This document shows, one piece after another, positions 18,674 to 26,975 of a stretch of DNA of 64,000 bases. A program made the translations under genes and the position numbers. This stretch comes from Ahrensia sp. (GTDB lineage Bacteria > Pseudomonadota > Alphaproteobacteria > Rhizobiales > Rhizobiaceae): NCBI GenBank assembly GCA_002706335.1, contig PAKZ01000037.1:62001-126000 (forward strand), written 5' to 3'. Position 1 is the stretch's first letter, and every line of letters begins with the position of its first letter. The notes under the pieces were generated by a model. The model was not told where the DNA came from and ran no database searches. It saw only the letters and a program-made list of their open reading frames with translations.

Positions 18674-20254
18674 ATGTGGGACGTAGTGGATCGTATCTTT
18701 CTTGGCGCCAGCCGCAATCCGGATGACAGCTTCCTCAAGCAGGAATTCATGTCACTGCGTTATGCTAACCGCCATGGCCTGATCACCGGCGCCACCGGCA
18801 CGGGCAAGACGGTGTCCCTGCAGATCCTTGCGGAGTCGTTTTCGAATGCTGGCGTCCCGGTCTTCTGTGCCGATGTCAAAGGCGATCTGTCCGGTATTGC
18901 GGCCAAGGGTGAGGCGAAGGACTTCCTGCTCAAGCGGGCGGAGACGATCAAGCTCGATCCCTACGAGTTCCAGGAATTTCCTGTCATCTTCTGGGATCTG
19001 TTCGGCGAAAAGGGGCATCCCATTCGAGCGACGATTTCCGAGATGGGACCGTTGCTTCTTTCGCGGCTGATGAACCTGTCCGACGCACAGGAAGGCGTTC
19101 TCAACATCGCCTTTGAAATCGCCGACGACGAAGGATTGTTGCTGCTCGATCTGAAGGACCTGCGGTCCATGCTCGTCCACCTCGGCGAAAACGCCAAGGA
19201 GATCTCGAGCCGTTACGGCAATGTCCATTCCGCGTCGCTAGGTGCGATACAGCGCTCGCTCCTCGTGCTCGAAAGGGAAGGGGCCGAGCACTTCTTCGGC
19301 GAGCCCGCCCTCGACATCAAGGATCTGATGCGCACGACGCGCGACGGCCTCGGTGCGATCAACGTGCTTGCCGCCGACAAGCTGATGATGAATCCGCGGC
19401 TCTACGCCACCTTCCTGCTCTGGCTGCTTTCGGAACTTTTCGAGGAATTGCCGGAAGTCGGCGACCCGGAAAAGCCGAAGCTGGTCTTCTTTTTCGATGA
19501 AGCGCACCTGCTCTTTGACGAAGCGCCCAAGATTCTCATCGAACGTGTCGAACAGGTCGTCCGGCTGATCCGCTCCAAGGGCGTCGGCGTGTTCTTCGTC
19601 ACGCAGAACCCGCTCGATGTGCCGGATACGGTCCTTTCGCAGCTCGGCAACCGGGTGCAGCATGCCTTGCGCGCCTATACGCCGCGCGAACAGAAAGCGG
19701 TGAAGGTCGCCGCCGATACATTCCGGCCCAATCCCGATTTCGATTGCTACGAAGCGATCACCCAACTGGGCGTCGGGGAGGCGCTGGTTTCCACGCTTGA
19801 AGCCAAGGGTGTTCCGGGCATCGTTCAGCGCACCTTGATCCGCCCGCCATCCTCGCGTCTCGGCCCGCTTGAGGATGACGAGCGAAAGGAACTGATAAAG
19901 CTCAGCCCCGTCGCAGGACTTTACGATGAGACGGTCGACAGGGAATCGGCTGCCGAAATGCTCAAGGCCCGCGCCGAGAAAGCCGCCGATGCGGCGGAGC
20001 GCGAGAAACTGCAGGAAGAAAAAGAAGACCGTGCGGAAAGCGGTTCGCGCTGGACGCTGCCGGATTTCGACGGGGAGGATCGTCCGACCAAGTCGTCCCG
20101 CAGCCGGTCTGGCTCTACGCCGAAACGACGGTCGTCGAACCGGCAATCTGTCGGCGAGGCCGCGATGAAGTCGCTGGCGCGCTCGGTGTCCACGCAACTC
20201 GGCCGCGCACTCGTGCGGGGTATACTGGGTAGTCTGAAAAAGAGCCTGAGATAA
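18674..20254 (+). CDS. HerA-like/YjgR (DUF853) P-loop ATPase
   Basis: Seen: 526 aa with Walker A GATGTGKT (about 40-47), Walker [11 protein letters not shown] (about 275), [13 protein letters not shown] as sensor motif and an arginine-rich, disordered C-terminus ([19 protein letters not shown]) ending in a basic helix. Known: YjgR/DUF853 proteins belong to the HerA/FtsK ATPase superfamily; their role is unclear. There is no NurA partner here, so a classical HerA-NurA repair complex is not implied. It stands alone, convergent with the L,D-transpeptidase gene through a shared bidirectional terminator. Confidence 0.9.
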   Translation: MWDVVDRIFLGASRNPDDSFLKQEFMSLRYANRHGLITGATGTGKTVSLQILAESFSNAGVPVFCADVKGDLSGIAAKGEAKDFLLKRAETIKLDPYEFQEFPVIFWDLFGEKGHPIRATISEMGPLLLSRLMNLSDAQEGVLNIAFEIADDEGLLLLDLKDLRSMLVHLGENAKEISSRYGNVHSASLGAIQRSLLVLEREGAEHFFGEPALDIKDLMRTTRDGLGAINVLAADKLMMNPRLYATFLLWLLSELFEELPEVGDPEKPKLVFFFDEAHLLFDEAPKILIERVEQVVRLIRSKGVGVFFVTQNPLDVPDTVLSQLGNRVQHALRAYTPREQKAVKVAADTFRPNPDFDCYEAITQLGVGEALVSTLEAKGVPGIVQRTLIRPPSSRLGPLEDDERKELIKLSPVAGLYDETVDRESAAEMLKARAEKAADAAEREKLQEEKEDRAESGSRWTLPDFDGEDRPTKSSRSRSGSTPKRRSSNRQSVGEAAMKSLARSVSTQLGRALVRGILGSLKKSLR

Positions 20255-20256
20255 AA

Positions 20257-20281
20257 AAACGCCGGCGCGAGGCCGGCGTTT
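20257..20281. terminator. Bidirectional Rho-independent terminator
   Basis: A 10-bp perfect stem AAACGCCGGC/GCCGGCGTTT with loop GCGAG, preceded by a run of seven A and followed by TTT. It lies between the convergent HerA-like ATPase (plus) and L,D-transpeptidase (minus) genes and can terminate both. Confidence 0.88.
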
Positions 20282-20287
20282 GTTGGG

Positions 20288-20995
20288 TCAGCGCACCAGT
20301 ACGGGCGTGCCTTCCGGCACGCGTGCGTAGAGGTCGATGATATCCTGGTTCATCAGCCGCACGCAGCCCGACGAAACCGACTTGCCGATCGAGTTCCACT
20401 CCGGCGAACCGTGCAGGCGATAAAGCGTGTCCTTTCCGCCTTCATAGAGATAGAGCGCGCGTGCGCCGAGCGGATTTCTGACGCCGGGCTCCATACCGCC
20501 ATTATAGACGTCGTTCTTCTTGTCGTAGCTCATCCGGTATTTTTCGAGTTTCGGATCGCGATCGATCATCTCGTCCGGCGGGAACCATTTCGGCCAGACC
20601 CGACGCGCGCCGACTTCGGCGCGTCCCGACCATTCGAAGCCGGCGCGTCCAAGCCCGACGCCGTAGCGGATCGCTCGTCCGCCGCCGATCACCAGGAAGA
20701 GATGATGGGATCGCGTATCGACGACGATGGTGCCGCGGGATTCTCCGGTCGGATCTTTTACGACCTGGCGCAGAAAGCGTTCCGGGATCTTGGTGTAAGG
20801 CACTGCCGGAATGGTGAAGCCGCCATCCTGAACGGACGCATACATGCTTGCGTAGTCGGGGAAGTCCGGCACCCGGCTCGAGACGGTGACCGGCTCGCCG
20901 TCCTCATCGACGGTCGTGCAGGCGGAAAGGGCCAGTCCAGCCGAGAGCGTGGCGGTGACGGTAAGGAAACTGCGGCGCGAAATATCTTTCATCAT
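20288..20995 (-). CDS. L,D-transpeptidase (YkuD), lipoprotein with Tat-like signal
   Basis: Forms 3-3 peptidoglycan cross-links or attaches proteins to peptidoglycan. Seen: about 235 aa. The N-terminus SRRSFLTVTATLSAGLALSAC combines a twin-arginine motif with a lipobox (LSAC). The catalytic block is HGSPEWNSIGKSVSSGCVRL (HxxxS..SxGCxR) near residue 215, with GVRNPLGARALYLY before it. Either of two adjacent ATGs (20995, 20992) may start it; an upstream ATG at 21028 lacks support. Rhizobiales typically carry many YkuD paralogues and rely on L,D-cross-links. Confidence 0.93.
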   Translation of the reverse strand: MMKDISRRSFLTVTATLSAGLALSACTTVDEDGEPVTVSSRVPDFPDYASMYASVQDGGFTIPAVPYTKIPERFLRQVVKDPTGESRGTIVVDTRSHHLFLVIGGGRAIRYGVGLGRAGFEWSGRAEVGARRVWPKWFPPDEMIDRDPKLEKYRMSYDKKNDVYNGGMEPGVRNPLGARALYLYEGGKDTLYRLHGSPEWNSIGKSVSSGCVRLMNQDIIDLYARVPEGTPVLVR

Positions 20996-21172
20996 GGTCC
21001 CGTAAGAGAATCGCTGCGCGAGGCGCATGGCGCAGCCGGAGTAGGGCGATAGATTGCCCTTACCCGTGTTCGCCGAAACTTTTGAGCGGAAAATGTTGGC
21101 ATCGGCTCCGAAGGACGTGACCGGGTCTCAAATCTCCGCGCATCGTTGCAGCGCCGCAACACTTTGCGATTG

Positions 21173-21823
21173 CTACAAGTTCGTCAGATCGCGGATTTCA
21201 CGGGACGGGCCGTAATTTTGATATTCGTTCGGCAGTCCGGCACGGTTGATCCAAACCGTGTGAAAACCGAATTTGTGAGCGCCGGCAATATCCCACCGGT
21301 TGGACGACTGGAACGAGACTTCGGCGGGCGCCACGTCGAATGTGTCGGTGACCATGCGATAGACCTGCGGCACGGTCTTGAACGTCTTCACGGCTTCCAC
21401 CGAGAGAACGGCGTCGAAAAAACCGCCGAGCCCGGCCGAATCGACCGCGGCGGACAGCATGTCGGGGGAACCGTTCGACAGGATCGCGATCCGGGCGTCC
21501 TTCTCGCGAAGCCGGGCCAGAGCCTCCGGAACCTCCGGATAGCAGTCGAGCGTCCAATAGGCTTCGAGTAGCTTGTCCCGGCACGACGGGTCGACGCCGG
21601 GTGTGGCGCTAAGCGCGTAATCGAGCGCTTCCTCGGTCAGCCGCCAGAAATCCGCGTATGAACCCATCAGGGTTCGGATCCAGGAGTATTCGAGCTGTTT
21701 CGTGCGCCAGATTTCCGAAAGCCGCGGTCCGTCGGGACCAAGCGAATCGGAGTGTTTGCGGACGGCCGAGTGAACGTCGAACAACGTACCGTAGGCGTCG
21801 AAAACGTAAGTCCTGACCTGCAT
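21173..21823 (-). CDS. Haloacid dehalogenase type II (L-2-haloacid dehalogenase)
   Basis: Seen: 216 aa from ATG 21823 (AAAGGGA upstream). HAD motif I is FDAYGTLFDVHSA, with nucleophile Asp in FDAYGT; motif II is ILSNGSPDML; the lysine region is VEAVKTFKTVPQVY; the acidic end is SSNRWDIAGAHKFGFHTVWINR, where the type II dehalogenase SSNxxD signature is clear. Known: such enzymes hydrolyse L-2-halocarboxylic acids to D-2-hydroxy acids. It is divergent from ilvE; no transporter or other degradation genes are adjacent, so the physiological substrate is uncertain. Confidence 0.9.
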   Translation of the reverse strand: MQVRTYVFDAYGTLFDVHSAVRKHSDSLGPDGPRLSEIWRTKQLEYSWIRTLMGSYADFWRLTEEALDYALSATPGVDPSCRDKLLEAYWTLDCYPEVPEALARLREKDARIAILSNGSPDMLSAAVDSAGLGGFFDAVLSVEAVKTFKTVPQVYRMVTDTFDVAPAEVSFQSSNRWDIAGAHKFGFHTVWINRAGLPNEYQNYGPSREIRDLTNL

Positions 21824-21965
21824 CGTCCCTTTCCGGTTGCCGAGACTTTGGTCAAATAGGATTGGCGGGTCAATAGCGTCATATGGTCCGCGCATTGCGG
21901 AGGGACATTGACGGCTTCGCTCAAATCCGGTTTCCGTGATCCCAATAATATATGCGGAGGAAACT

Positions 21966-22832
21966 ATGGCGGTCGATACGACAGCGCAGAGCCTGACCTG
22001 GACCTATGTCGATGGCGACTGGCACGAAGGCAATGTGCCGATCGTCGGTCCGCGCACCCATGCGATGTGGCTGGGCTCCTCGGTCTTCGACGGCGCGCGC
22101 TGGTTCGAGGGGGTCACCCCGGATCTCGACCGGCATGCAGCCCGCGTCAACGCTTCAGCGGAGGCGCTCGGCCTGAAGCCGACCATGAGCGCCGACGAGA
22201 TCGTCGGCCTGACCCGGGACGGTCTGAAGAAATTCGACGGCAACACGGCCGTCTATATCCGGCCGATGTATTGGGCCGAGCATGGCGGCTACATGTCCGT
22301 TCCCGCCGATCCGGAATCGACGCGCTTCTGCCTGTGCCTGCACGAGGCGCCGATGCTGCCGGCAAAGGGCTTTTCGGTGACCGTCTCGCCGTTTCGCCGA
22401 CCGACCATCGAAACCATGCCGACGAATGCCAAGGCGGGATGCCTCTATCCCAACAATGGACGCGCGATCTTGGAAGCAAAGAGCCGCGGCTTCGACAATT
22501 GCCTGGTGCGCGACATGCTCGGCAACGTCGCCGAGACCGGTGCCTCGAATGTCTTCATGGTGAAAGACTCCCAGGTCTTCACGCCTGCACCGAACCGGAC
22601 GTTTCTCAGCGGTATCACCAGGGCGCGTACGATCGATCTCCTGGCGCAATACGGCTTCTCGACCGTCGAGACGACCTTGACCGTCGAGGACTTCATGGAC
22701 GCCGATGAGATTTTCACGACGGGGAATCATTCCAAGGTCGTCCCGATCATACGCATAGAGGACCGCGAATTGCAGCCGGGCCCCGTCGCCGCCAAGGCGC
22801 GCGAGCTCTATTGGGAATGGGCACACGCCTGA
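21966..22832 (+). CDS. ilvE: Branched-chain amino acid aminotransferase (class IV PLP)
   Basis: Seen: 288 aa from ATG 21966, behind a strong GGAGG. Fold-type IV aminotransferase features: SSVFDGARWFEG near the N-terminus, the PLP-lysine region PTNAKAGCLYPNN, VRDMLGNVAETGASNVFMVK and SGITRARTIDLL near the phosphate-binding loop. Known: IlvE transfers amino groups between glutamate and branched-chain 2-oxo acids. This short rhizobial form is annotated as IlvE, but D-amino-acid aminotransferase-like activity is possible in the family. A single gene; no ilv neighbours. Confidence 0.87.
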   Translation: MAVDTTAQSLTWTYVDGDWHEGNVPIVGPRTHAMWLGSSVFDGARWFEGVTPDLDRHAARVNASAEALGLKPTMSADEIVGLTRDGLKKFDGNTAVYIRPMYWAEHGGYMSVPADPESTRFCLCLHEAPMLPAKGFSVTVSPFRRPTIETMPTNAKAGCLYPNNGRAILEAKSRGFDNCLVRDMLGNVAETGASNVFMVKDSQVFTPAPNRTFLSGITRARTIDLLAQYGFSTVETTLTVEDFMDADEIFTTGNHSKVVPIIRIEDRELQPGPVAAKARELYWEWAHA

Positions 22833-23053
22833 TTGCCACGGAACCAAATCCCGCCGCGTTTGTTTAGCAATTAGATCCGCGCACGGCGGGCAAGTCTGCT
22901 TTGGTGGGCGAATCTGTGTTTGAGGGTCGAAACGCGGCCTGACGAGCGAGTATCGCACCGCGCCGGTGACTTGGTGCGGTGCACGGTTTAAGCCTCGGCA
23001 TCCGCGTCTCGCCTTTGGCGCGTATGCCATTGTTTGGCGAACGTGCCGGACTT
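22833..23053. other. Intergenic DNA upstream of the tandem-repeat array
   Basis: With the repeat array and the 93 nt after it, this forms a 495-nt gap between ilvE and sodB. Open frames here on both strands have no ribosome site and their codons follow the repeat period, so I call no gene. Short degenerate copies of the repeat (GGCGCG, TTTGGCGAACG) may extend the array back to about 23018. Confidence 0.6.
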
Positions 23054-23234
23054 GGTACGCGTCTTTGTTCGCAGGACCGGGAACGCGTCTTTGTTTGCAG
23101 AACTTGGCGCGAGTCTTTGTTTGTGAGACGTGGCGCGCGCGTTTGTTATAGGACATGGCGCACGCGTTTGCTTGTAGGACATGGCGTACGCGTTTGCTTG
23201 TAGGATTTGGTGCACGCGTTTGTTTGTATGTTGT
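23054..23234. repeat. Tandem array of about seven imperfect 26-bp repeats
   Basis: Units start at 23054, 23080, 23106, 23132 (25 bp), 23157, 23183 and 23209. The consensus begins GGCGCACGCGTTTGCTTGTA and ends in GGACAT-like bases; the core ACGCGTxTTTGxTTG is kept in most units, and units 5 and 6 are nearly identical. There are no spacers, so it is not a CRISPR. The array ends 93 nt before the sodB start. The unit length is not a multiple of 3, so it is not a coding repeat. Confidence 0.85.
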
Positions 23235-23327
23235 GGTTGTTGTTGTGCTGCACCTCTTTCCCCACCACCCGCCAAGGCTGCCCGCCGTGCGGGAACCGAA
23301 TTTTAGCTGTGATAATAGGAGTCCCAA

Positions 23328-23930
23328 ATGGCTTTTACGCTTCCTGACCTCCCCTATGAATACGAGGCGCTTGCGCCGGTTATGTCTCGGGAGACTTTGG
23401 AGTATCACCACGACAAGCACCACAAGGCTTATGTCGACAAGGGCAACGAGCTGGCGGCGGAAGCCGGGATGGACGGGCTCTCGCTCGAGGAGATCGTCAA
23501 GCAGTCCCACGGCAAGAACCCGGCCCTCTTCAACAACGCCGCCCAGCACTACAACCACGTCCATTTCTGGAAATGGATGAAGAAGGACGGCGGCGGCACG
23601 TCGCTGCCGGGCAAGCTCGCGTCGGCGATCGACAGCGATCTCGGCGGCTACGACAAGTTCAAGGCCGACTTCATCGCCGCCGGCGTCGGCCAGTTCGGCT
23701 CCGGCTGGGCCTGGATCGCCGTCAAGGACGGCAAGCTGGACATCATGAAGACGCCGAACGGCGTGAACCCGCTCGTCCACGGCGCGACCCCGATCCTCGG
23801 CGTCGATGTGTGGGAACACTCCTACTACATCGACTACCGCAACGCCCGCCCCAAATATCTCGAGGCCTTCGTCGACAGCCTGATCAACTGGGACTACGTG
23901 CTGGAACTCTACGAGACCGCAACCGCCTGA
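23328..23930 (+). CDS. sodB: Superoxide dismutase (Fe/Mn family)
   Basis: Dismutates superoxide to oxygen and hydrogen peroxide in the cytoplasm. Seen: 200 aa; the four metal ligands are His27 (EYHHDKHH), His77 (QHYNHVHFW), Asp160 and His164 (GVDVWEHSYYIDY). The AGVGQFGSGWAW segment and length fit the family. The sequence is of the rhizobial SodB type; Fe versus Mn use cannot be settled by eye. AGGAG lies 7 nt before ATG. The 5' region is unusual because of the tandem repeat array. Confidence 0.95.
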   Translation: MAFTLPDLPYEYEALAPVMSRETLEYHHDKHHKAYVDKGNELAAEAGMDGLSLEEIVKQSHGKNPALFNNAAQHYNHVHFWKWMKKDGGGTSLPGKLASAIDSDLGGYDKFKADFIAAGVGQFGSGWAWIAVKDGKLDIMKTPNGVNPLVHGATPILGVDVWEHSYYIDYRNARPKYLEAFVDSLINWDYVLELYETATA

Positions 23931-23959
23931 TTTCGCTGGCGATATGCACAACAATACGG

Positions 23960-23986
23960 CACGGCCCCGCCGCGGGGCCGTGTTCA
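23960..23986 (+). terminator. Terminator hairpin after sodB
   Basis: A perfect 10-bp stem CACGGCCCCG/CGGGGCCGTG with a CCG loop at 23960-23982, 30 nt after the sodB stop, followed by a short T-containing tail (TTCATTGT). The weak T-run makes intrinsic termination likely but not certain. Confidence 0.7.
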
Positions 23987-24109
23987 TTGTGCGTTGACAC
24001 TGTGTCGCACCCAAAATCCTGCAATTTCACGCAAGCGTGATCACGACGCGGGAATAAATATCGCAGTCTCGGTGTCTAACCTGCGCGAAACCAGCACCAG
24101 GAGGATCTT

Positions 24110-24556
24110 GTGCAAAAAACCCTGATAGCCCTTTCCCTCATCGCGGCCACCGCCACGGCGGCCTTCGCCGCCGACGACCCGATCGCCGTGCGCAAGGCGC
24201 TCATGCAATCGAACGGCGCGGCCGCAGGCCTCGCCGCCGGCATGATGAAGAAGGAAATCGACTATAGCCCGGCCGCCGGCAAGGCCGCGATCGCCGCGCT
24301 CCACGCGACGGCCGAGTCGTTTGGCGAGTTCTTCCCGGAAGGCAGTGACATGGGCGCCGACACCAAGGCGTCGGCAGCAATCTGGGAGAACCCCGAAGGC
24401 TGGCAGGCCGAACTCGACCAGTTCAAGGCCGCCGCCGCAGCCGCGACGGAAGCCTCCGGCCGCGCCGGCCCCGCTGATCTCGCCGCGTTCCAGGGCGCTG
24501 TCGGTCCGATCCTCGGCACCTGCAAGAGCTGCCACGAGAAGTTCCAGACCCGCTAA
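24110..24556 (+). CDS. Cytochrome c' / c-556 family protein
   Basis: Seen: 148 aa with a Sec signal peptide (TLIALSLIAATATAAFA), a four-helix bundle and a C-terminal haem site CKSCHEKF, the class II cytochrome c position. The start is GTG 24110, 5 nt after CAGGAGG. Known: cytochromes c' bind NO and oxygen-related ligands; c-556 forms act in periplasmic electron transfer. It sits 6 nt upstream of the dihaem cytochrome gene, so the two form an operon in the periplasm. Confidence 0.88.
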   Translation: MQKTLIALSLIAATATAAFAADDPIAVRKALMQSNGAAAGLAAGMMKKEIDYSPAAGKAAIAALHATAESFGEFFPEGSDMGADTKASAAIWENPEGWQAELDQFKAAAAAATEASGRAGPADLAAFQGAVGPILGTCKSCHEKFQTR

Positions 24557-24562
24557 TCCCGC

Positions 24563-25474
24563 ATGATACGCAAGCTCGCCTATCTCGTTGTGCTCGCCGC
24601 AATCGTCGGCGGGCTTGCATTCTGGTTCCTGAGTGCGCCGAAACCGCTCGGCGCGACGGCGCTCGCCGCCTTGCCTGAGGGCGATGCGGCGCGCGGCGAA
24701 CTGGTGTTCTGGGCCGGCGGCTGCGCCTCGTGCCACGCCGCCGACAACGCCGAAGGCGACGACAAGCTGAAGCTCGGCGGCGGCCATGTGCTCGCCAGCG
24801 ATTTCGGCGATTTCGTCGTTCCCAACATTTCGCCGGACCCGCAACACGGGATCGGCCAGTGGTCGAAGGACGATTTCGCCAACGCCATGATGCGCGGCGT
24901 GTCGCCGGACGGCGAAAACCTTTACCCGTCCTTCCCCTATACGTCCTATGCGCGCATGAGCGACGGCGATCTTTCCGATCTCTGGGCCTTCATGCAGACC
25001 CTGCCGGCCGTCGACAACGATCCCGGCCCGCACAAGCTCGGCTTCCCCTTCAATATCCGCCGCGGCGTCGGCCTGTGGAAGCTGCTCTACGCCGATGAGA
25101 CATGGGTCGTGAAGGTGGACGAGACGGACGAAAAGCTTGTGCGCGGCCGCTATCTCGTCGAAGCGCTCGGCCATTGCGGCGAATGCCACACCCCGCGCGA
25201 TTTCGCCGGGGGCGTGAAGCGCGACATGTGGCTGGCCGGCGCGCCGAACCCGGACGGGCAGGGGCGCATTCCCAACATCACGCCCGGCGGCGCCATCGCC
25301 GACTGGTCGGAAGCCGACATCGCCTATTATCTGGAAAGCGGTTTCACCCCGGATTTCGATTCCGTCGGCGGCTCGATGGTCGACGTCCAGGAAAACATGG
25401 CCAAACTCCCCGCCTCAGACCGCGAAGCCATCGCCGCCTACCTCAAGGCCATCCCCTCCCATCAGGGCAAGTAG
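24563..25474 (+). CDS. Membrane-anchored dihaem cytochrome c
   Basis: Seen: 303 aa; an N-terminal transmembrane anchor (LAYLVVLAAIVGGLAFWFL), then two class I cytochrome domains with CASCH (54-58) and CGECH (205-209) and distal methionines such as MMRGVSPDG. It resembles the dihaem subunits that feed electrons from periplasmic dehydrogenases to the oxidase, but no dehydrogenase gene is adjacent. It is co-transcribed with the cytochrome c' gene and ends the core region before the low-GC island. Confidence 0.88.
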   Translation: MIRKLAYLVVLAAIVGGLAFWFLSAPKPLGATALAALPEGDAARGELVFWAGGCASCHAADNAEGDDKLKLGGGHVLASDFGDFVVPNISPDPQHGIGQWSKDDFANAMMRGVSPDGENLYPSFPYTSYARMSDGDLSDLWAFMQTLPAVDNDPGPHKLGFPFNIRRGVGLWKLLYADETWVVKVDETDEKLVRGRYLVEALGHCGECHTPRDFAGGVKRDMWLAGAPNPDGQGRIPNITPGGAIADWSEADIAYYLESGFTPDFDSVGGSMVDVQENMAKLPASDREAIAAYLKAIPSHQGK

Positions 25475-25504
25475 GCGGGATATTCGACTTGGATTTGCGG
25501 AGCG

Positions 25505-25526
25505 GGCGGATCGGTGGCGATCCGCC
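25505..25526 (+). terminator. Hairpin after the cytochrome operon
   Basis: A perfect 9-bp stem GGCGGATCG/CGATCCGCC with loop GTGG, 30 nt after the dihaem cytochrome stop. A T-rich stretch (TTTGCTTTT) follows about 10 nt later. Probably the operon terminator and the left limit of the accessory island. Confidence 0.55.
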
Positions 25527-26008
25527 GAGGCAGTTTGCTTTTCTGGGATTTAGGCCTCTGGTTTCGGGCCTTGGCTTTCACTTGTGGATTGAAGGCTGAT
25601 GTCCACTTTGCTCCGCGTATTTGGTCGTTGAGATGATTATCTGCTCCACCTGAAAGCGGACACTTCTTTGCGGCGTCTTGTGGCTATCGCGTCAAGCACG
25701 GTCCTTATGAGTTAAATATACTTGCGCTCGAATTTTCTGGCTTGCGCGATATTGGTGGGTGGACAGCAGATAAAGTCATCACAATATTAGATCTGTTGCT
25801 TGAATGCGCTGCTTTGAACCGGTATAAAACTTTCCCCGAATATTATTTCTCATGTATTTTTCAATTTAATTTAATTTTGAAATCTGCGTGTTGAATTTAT
25901 AATGCGTTACCGAGTTGCTGCACGACGTTGTTTGAGCACTGATAATGTGCAAGTAAACTCCGGCTTTCGAAGGCTTAGCCGTTCAAACGCAAAGTGTGGG
26001 AGGTCGTG
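25527..26008. other. AT-rich intergenic spacer with possible gene remnant and promoter
   Basis: No complete gene. A plus-strand frame is open from 25637 to 25894 (85 sense codons) but has no ATG or GTG start and no ribosome site; it may be a decayed gene end. Base composition falls sharply around 25690-25905 compared with the flanks, marking the island's left edge. A possible sigma-70-type promoter is TTTTGA (25875-25880), 17 nt, TATAAT (25898-25903), about 100 nt before the first gene of the deoxyribosyltransferase-like operon. Confidence 0.5.
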
Positions 26009-26506
26009 GTGCTCAAACTCGCGGTGATTGGCAGTTTCCGTCGTCCGAACTATCCTAAAGTCAGGTCAATAATTGAGGCATTTCGGCTTGCGGGCCTTCA
26101 TGTTACCTCGCCGGCCGGAACCGAAATTATCAGTGGCGAAGAATTCGTCCGGTTCGAGAGCGACCCGCCGAACCAATCTGATGCTCAGATACAGACGGAA
26201 ACTCTCGAACGTATATTCTCGGCAGATGCGGTGTACGTGATTACCGGCCCGAACGGATATGTCGGCAAAACGACATGCTACGAAATCGGTCGCGTGATCC
26301 AGCGACGGCAGCCAGTGTTTTTCGATGATTTCCCCGACGATCTTCCTGTACACATCCCGCCCACGTATGTGGTGTCGCCGGCAGAATTCGTGCTACGCTA
26401 CCTGGAAATGAACGAGCGCCCAACTTGGCTATTTGAGTCAGGTCAAGGAGATGTTTTCGATGGCGAACGCCGCCTCATTGGTTACGCCGTGGACCGGAAA
26501 GAATGA
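26009..26506 (+). CDS. Nucleoside 2-deoxyribosyltransferase-like protein (first of operon)
   Basis: Seen: 165 aa. A Rossmann-like beginning (LAVIGSFRRPNYPKVRSIIE) is followed, about 60 residues on, by ADAVYVITGPNGYVGKTTCYEIG and QPVFFDDFP. The CYEIG glutamate, preceded by a glycine-rich loop, is where the catalytic Glu sits in nucleoside 2-deoxyribosyltransferases (NDT). Known: NDT-fold proteins include nucleoside transferases and N-glycosidase effectors in bacterial conflict systems. The start is GTG 26009, 5 nt after GGGAGG; GTGs at 26006 and 25994 are alternatives. The gene overlaps the next by 47 nt. Its composition is lower in GC than the flanks. Substrate unknown. Confidence 0.7.
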   Translation: MLKLAVIGSFRRPNYPKVRSIIEAFRLAGLHVTSPAGTEIISGEEFVRFESDPPNQSDAQIQTETLERIFSADAVYVITGPNGYVGKTTCYEIGRVIQRRQPVFFDDFPDDLPVHIPPTYVVSPAEFVLRYLEMNERPTWLFESGQGDVFDGERRLIGYAVDRKE

Positions 26507-26975
26507 TATTTCTTTCAAGCAGCGCTTCGTCGTTTGCGGGAGTATGGCATTTGCCCGCAGGATGGATGAGATTTGTTCCAGACTCGCCGAGCAGGATGTC
26601 CTCGCCATCGCACCGGACGACGTCGACACAGGAGCAGAATTTAGCGACCAGAAATACTATCAGCGGTTCAAGAAAGAGGTCTCTAGGAGACACATCAAGA
26701 AGGTGCGCGATCCCAGAACAATCGGTATCGTCGTCGCAAACTACGAAAAGTATGGCACGCCTAGCTATATCGGCGCAAATACGTTTGCCGAGATCGCGAT
26801 CGCGTTTGCCGATAACAAGGCTATTTTTCTGCTTGATGGCATTCCCGCAAATTACTCCGACGAGCTGTCAGCATGGGGCGTACACGATCTTAGGGGCAGT
26901 CTTGATCCGCTGGTTTTCAGGTATCGCGATCGATGTCGAAAAGACCTAAGCCAGCTCAGGCTTCCCTGTTTCTGA
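26460..26975 (+). CDS. Nucleoside 2-deoxyribosyltransferase-like protein (second of operon)
   Basis: Seen: 171 aa from ATG 26460 (GGAG 11 nt upstream). The pattern is FVVCGSMAFARRMDEI at the N-terminus, then VVANYEKYGTPSYIGANTF, AEIAIAFADNKAIFLLDG. The NxFxEIAxA glutamate (Glu111) and the following KAIFLL strand are those of NDT-like proteins of the 'GSM..YIGxNTFxEI' type. It is not a recent duplicate of the upstream gene: the two are very different in sequence. It overlaps both neighbours (47 nt and 43 nt), so the three proteins are made in a coupled manner and probably act together. Confidence 0.72.
   Translation: MANAASLVTPWTGKNDISFKQRFVVCGSMAFARRMDEICSRLAEQDVLAIAPDDVDTGAEFSDQKYYQRFKKEVSRRHIKKVRDPRTIGIVVANYEKYGTPSYIGANTFAEIAIAFADNKAIFLLDGIPANYSDELSAWGVHDLRGSLDPLVFRYRDRCRKDLSQLRLPCF

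Noticed and set aside
23054-23234. CRISPR array
   Set aside because: Units are contiguous 26-bp copies without spacers, and no cas genes are present.
22155-24014. Very long open frame on the minus strand (about 619 codons) across ilvE, the repeats and sodB
   Set aside because: It is antisense to two clear genes, has no ribosome site or family motif, and its composition mirrors the codon bias of the genes on the other strand.
24041-25189. 382-codon minus-strand frame opposite the cytochrome genes
   Set aside because: Antisense to two genes with haem motifs; low-complexity Ala/Gly/Arg; no start signal.
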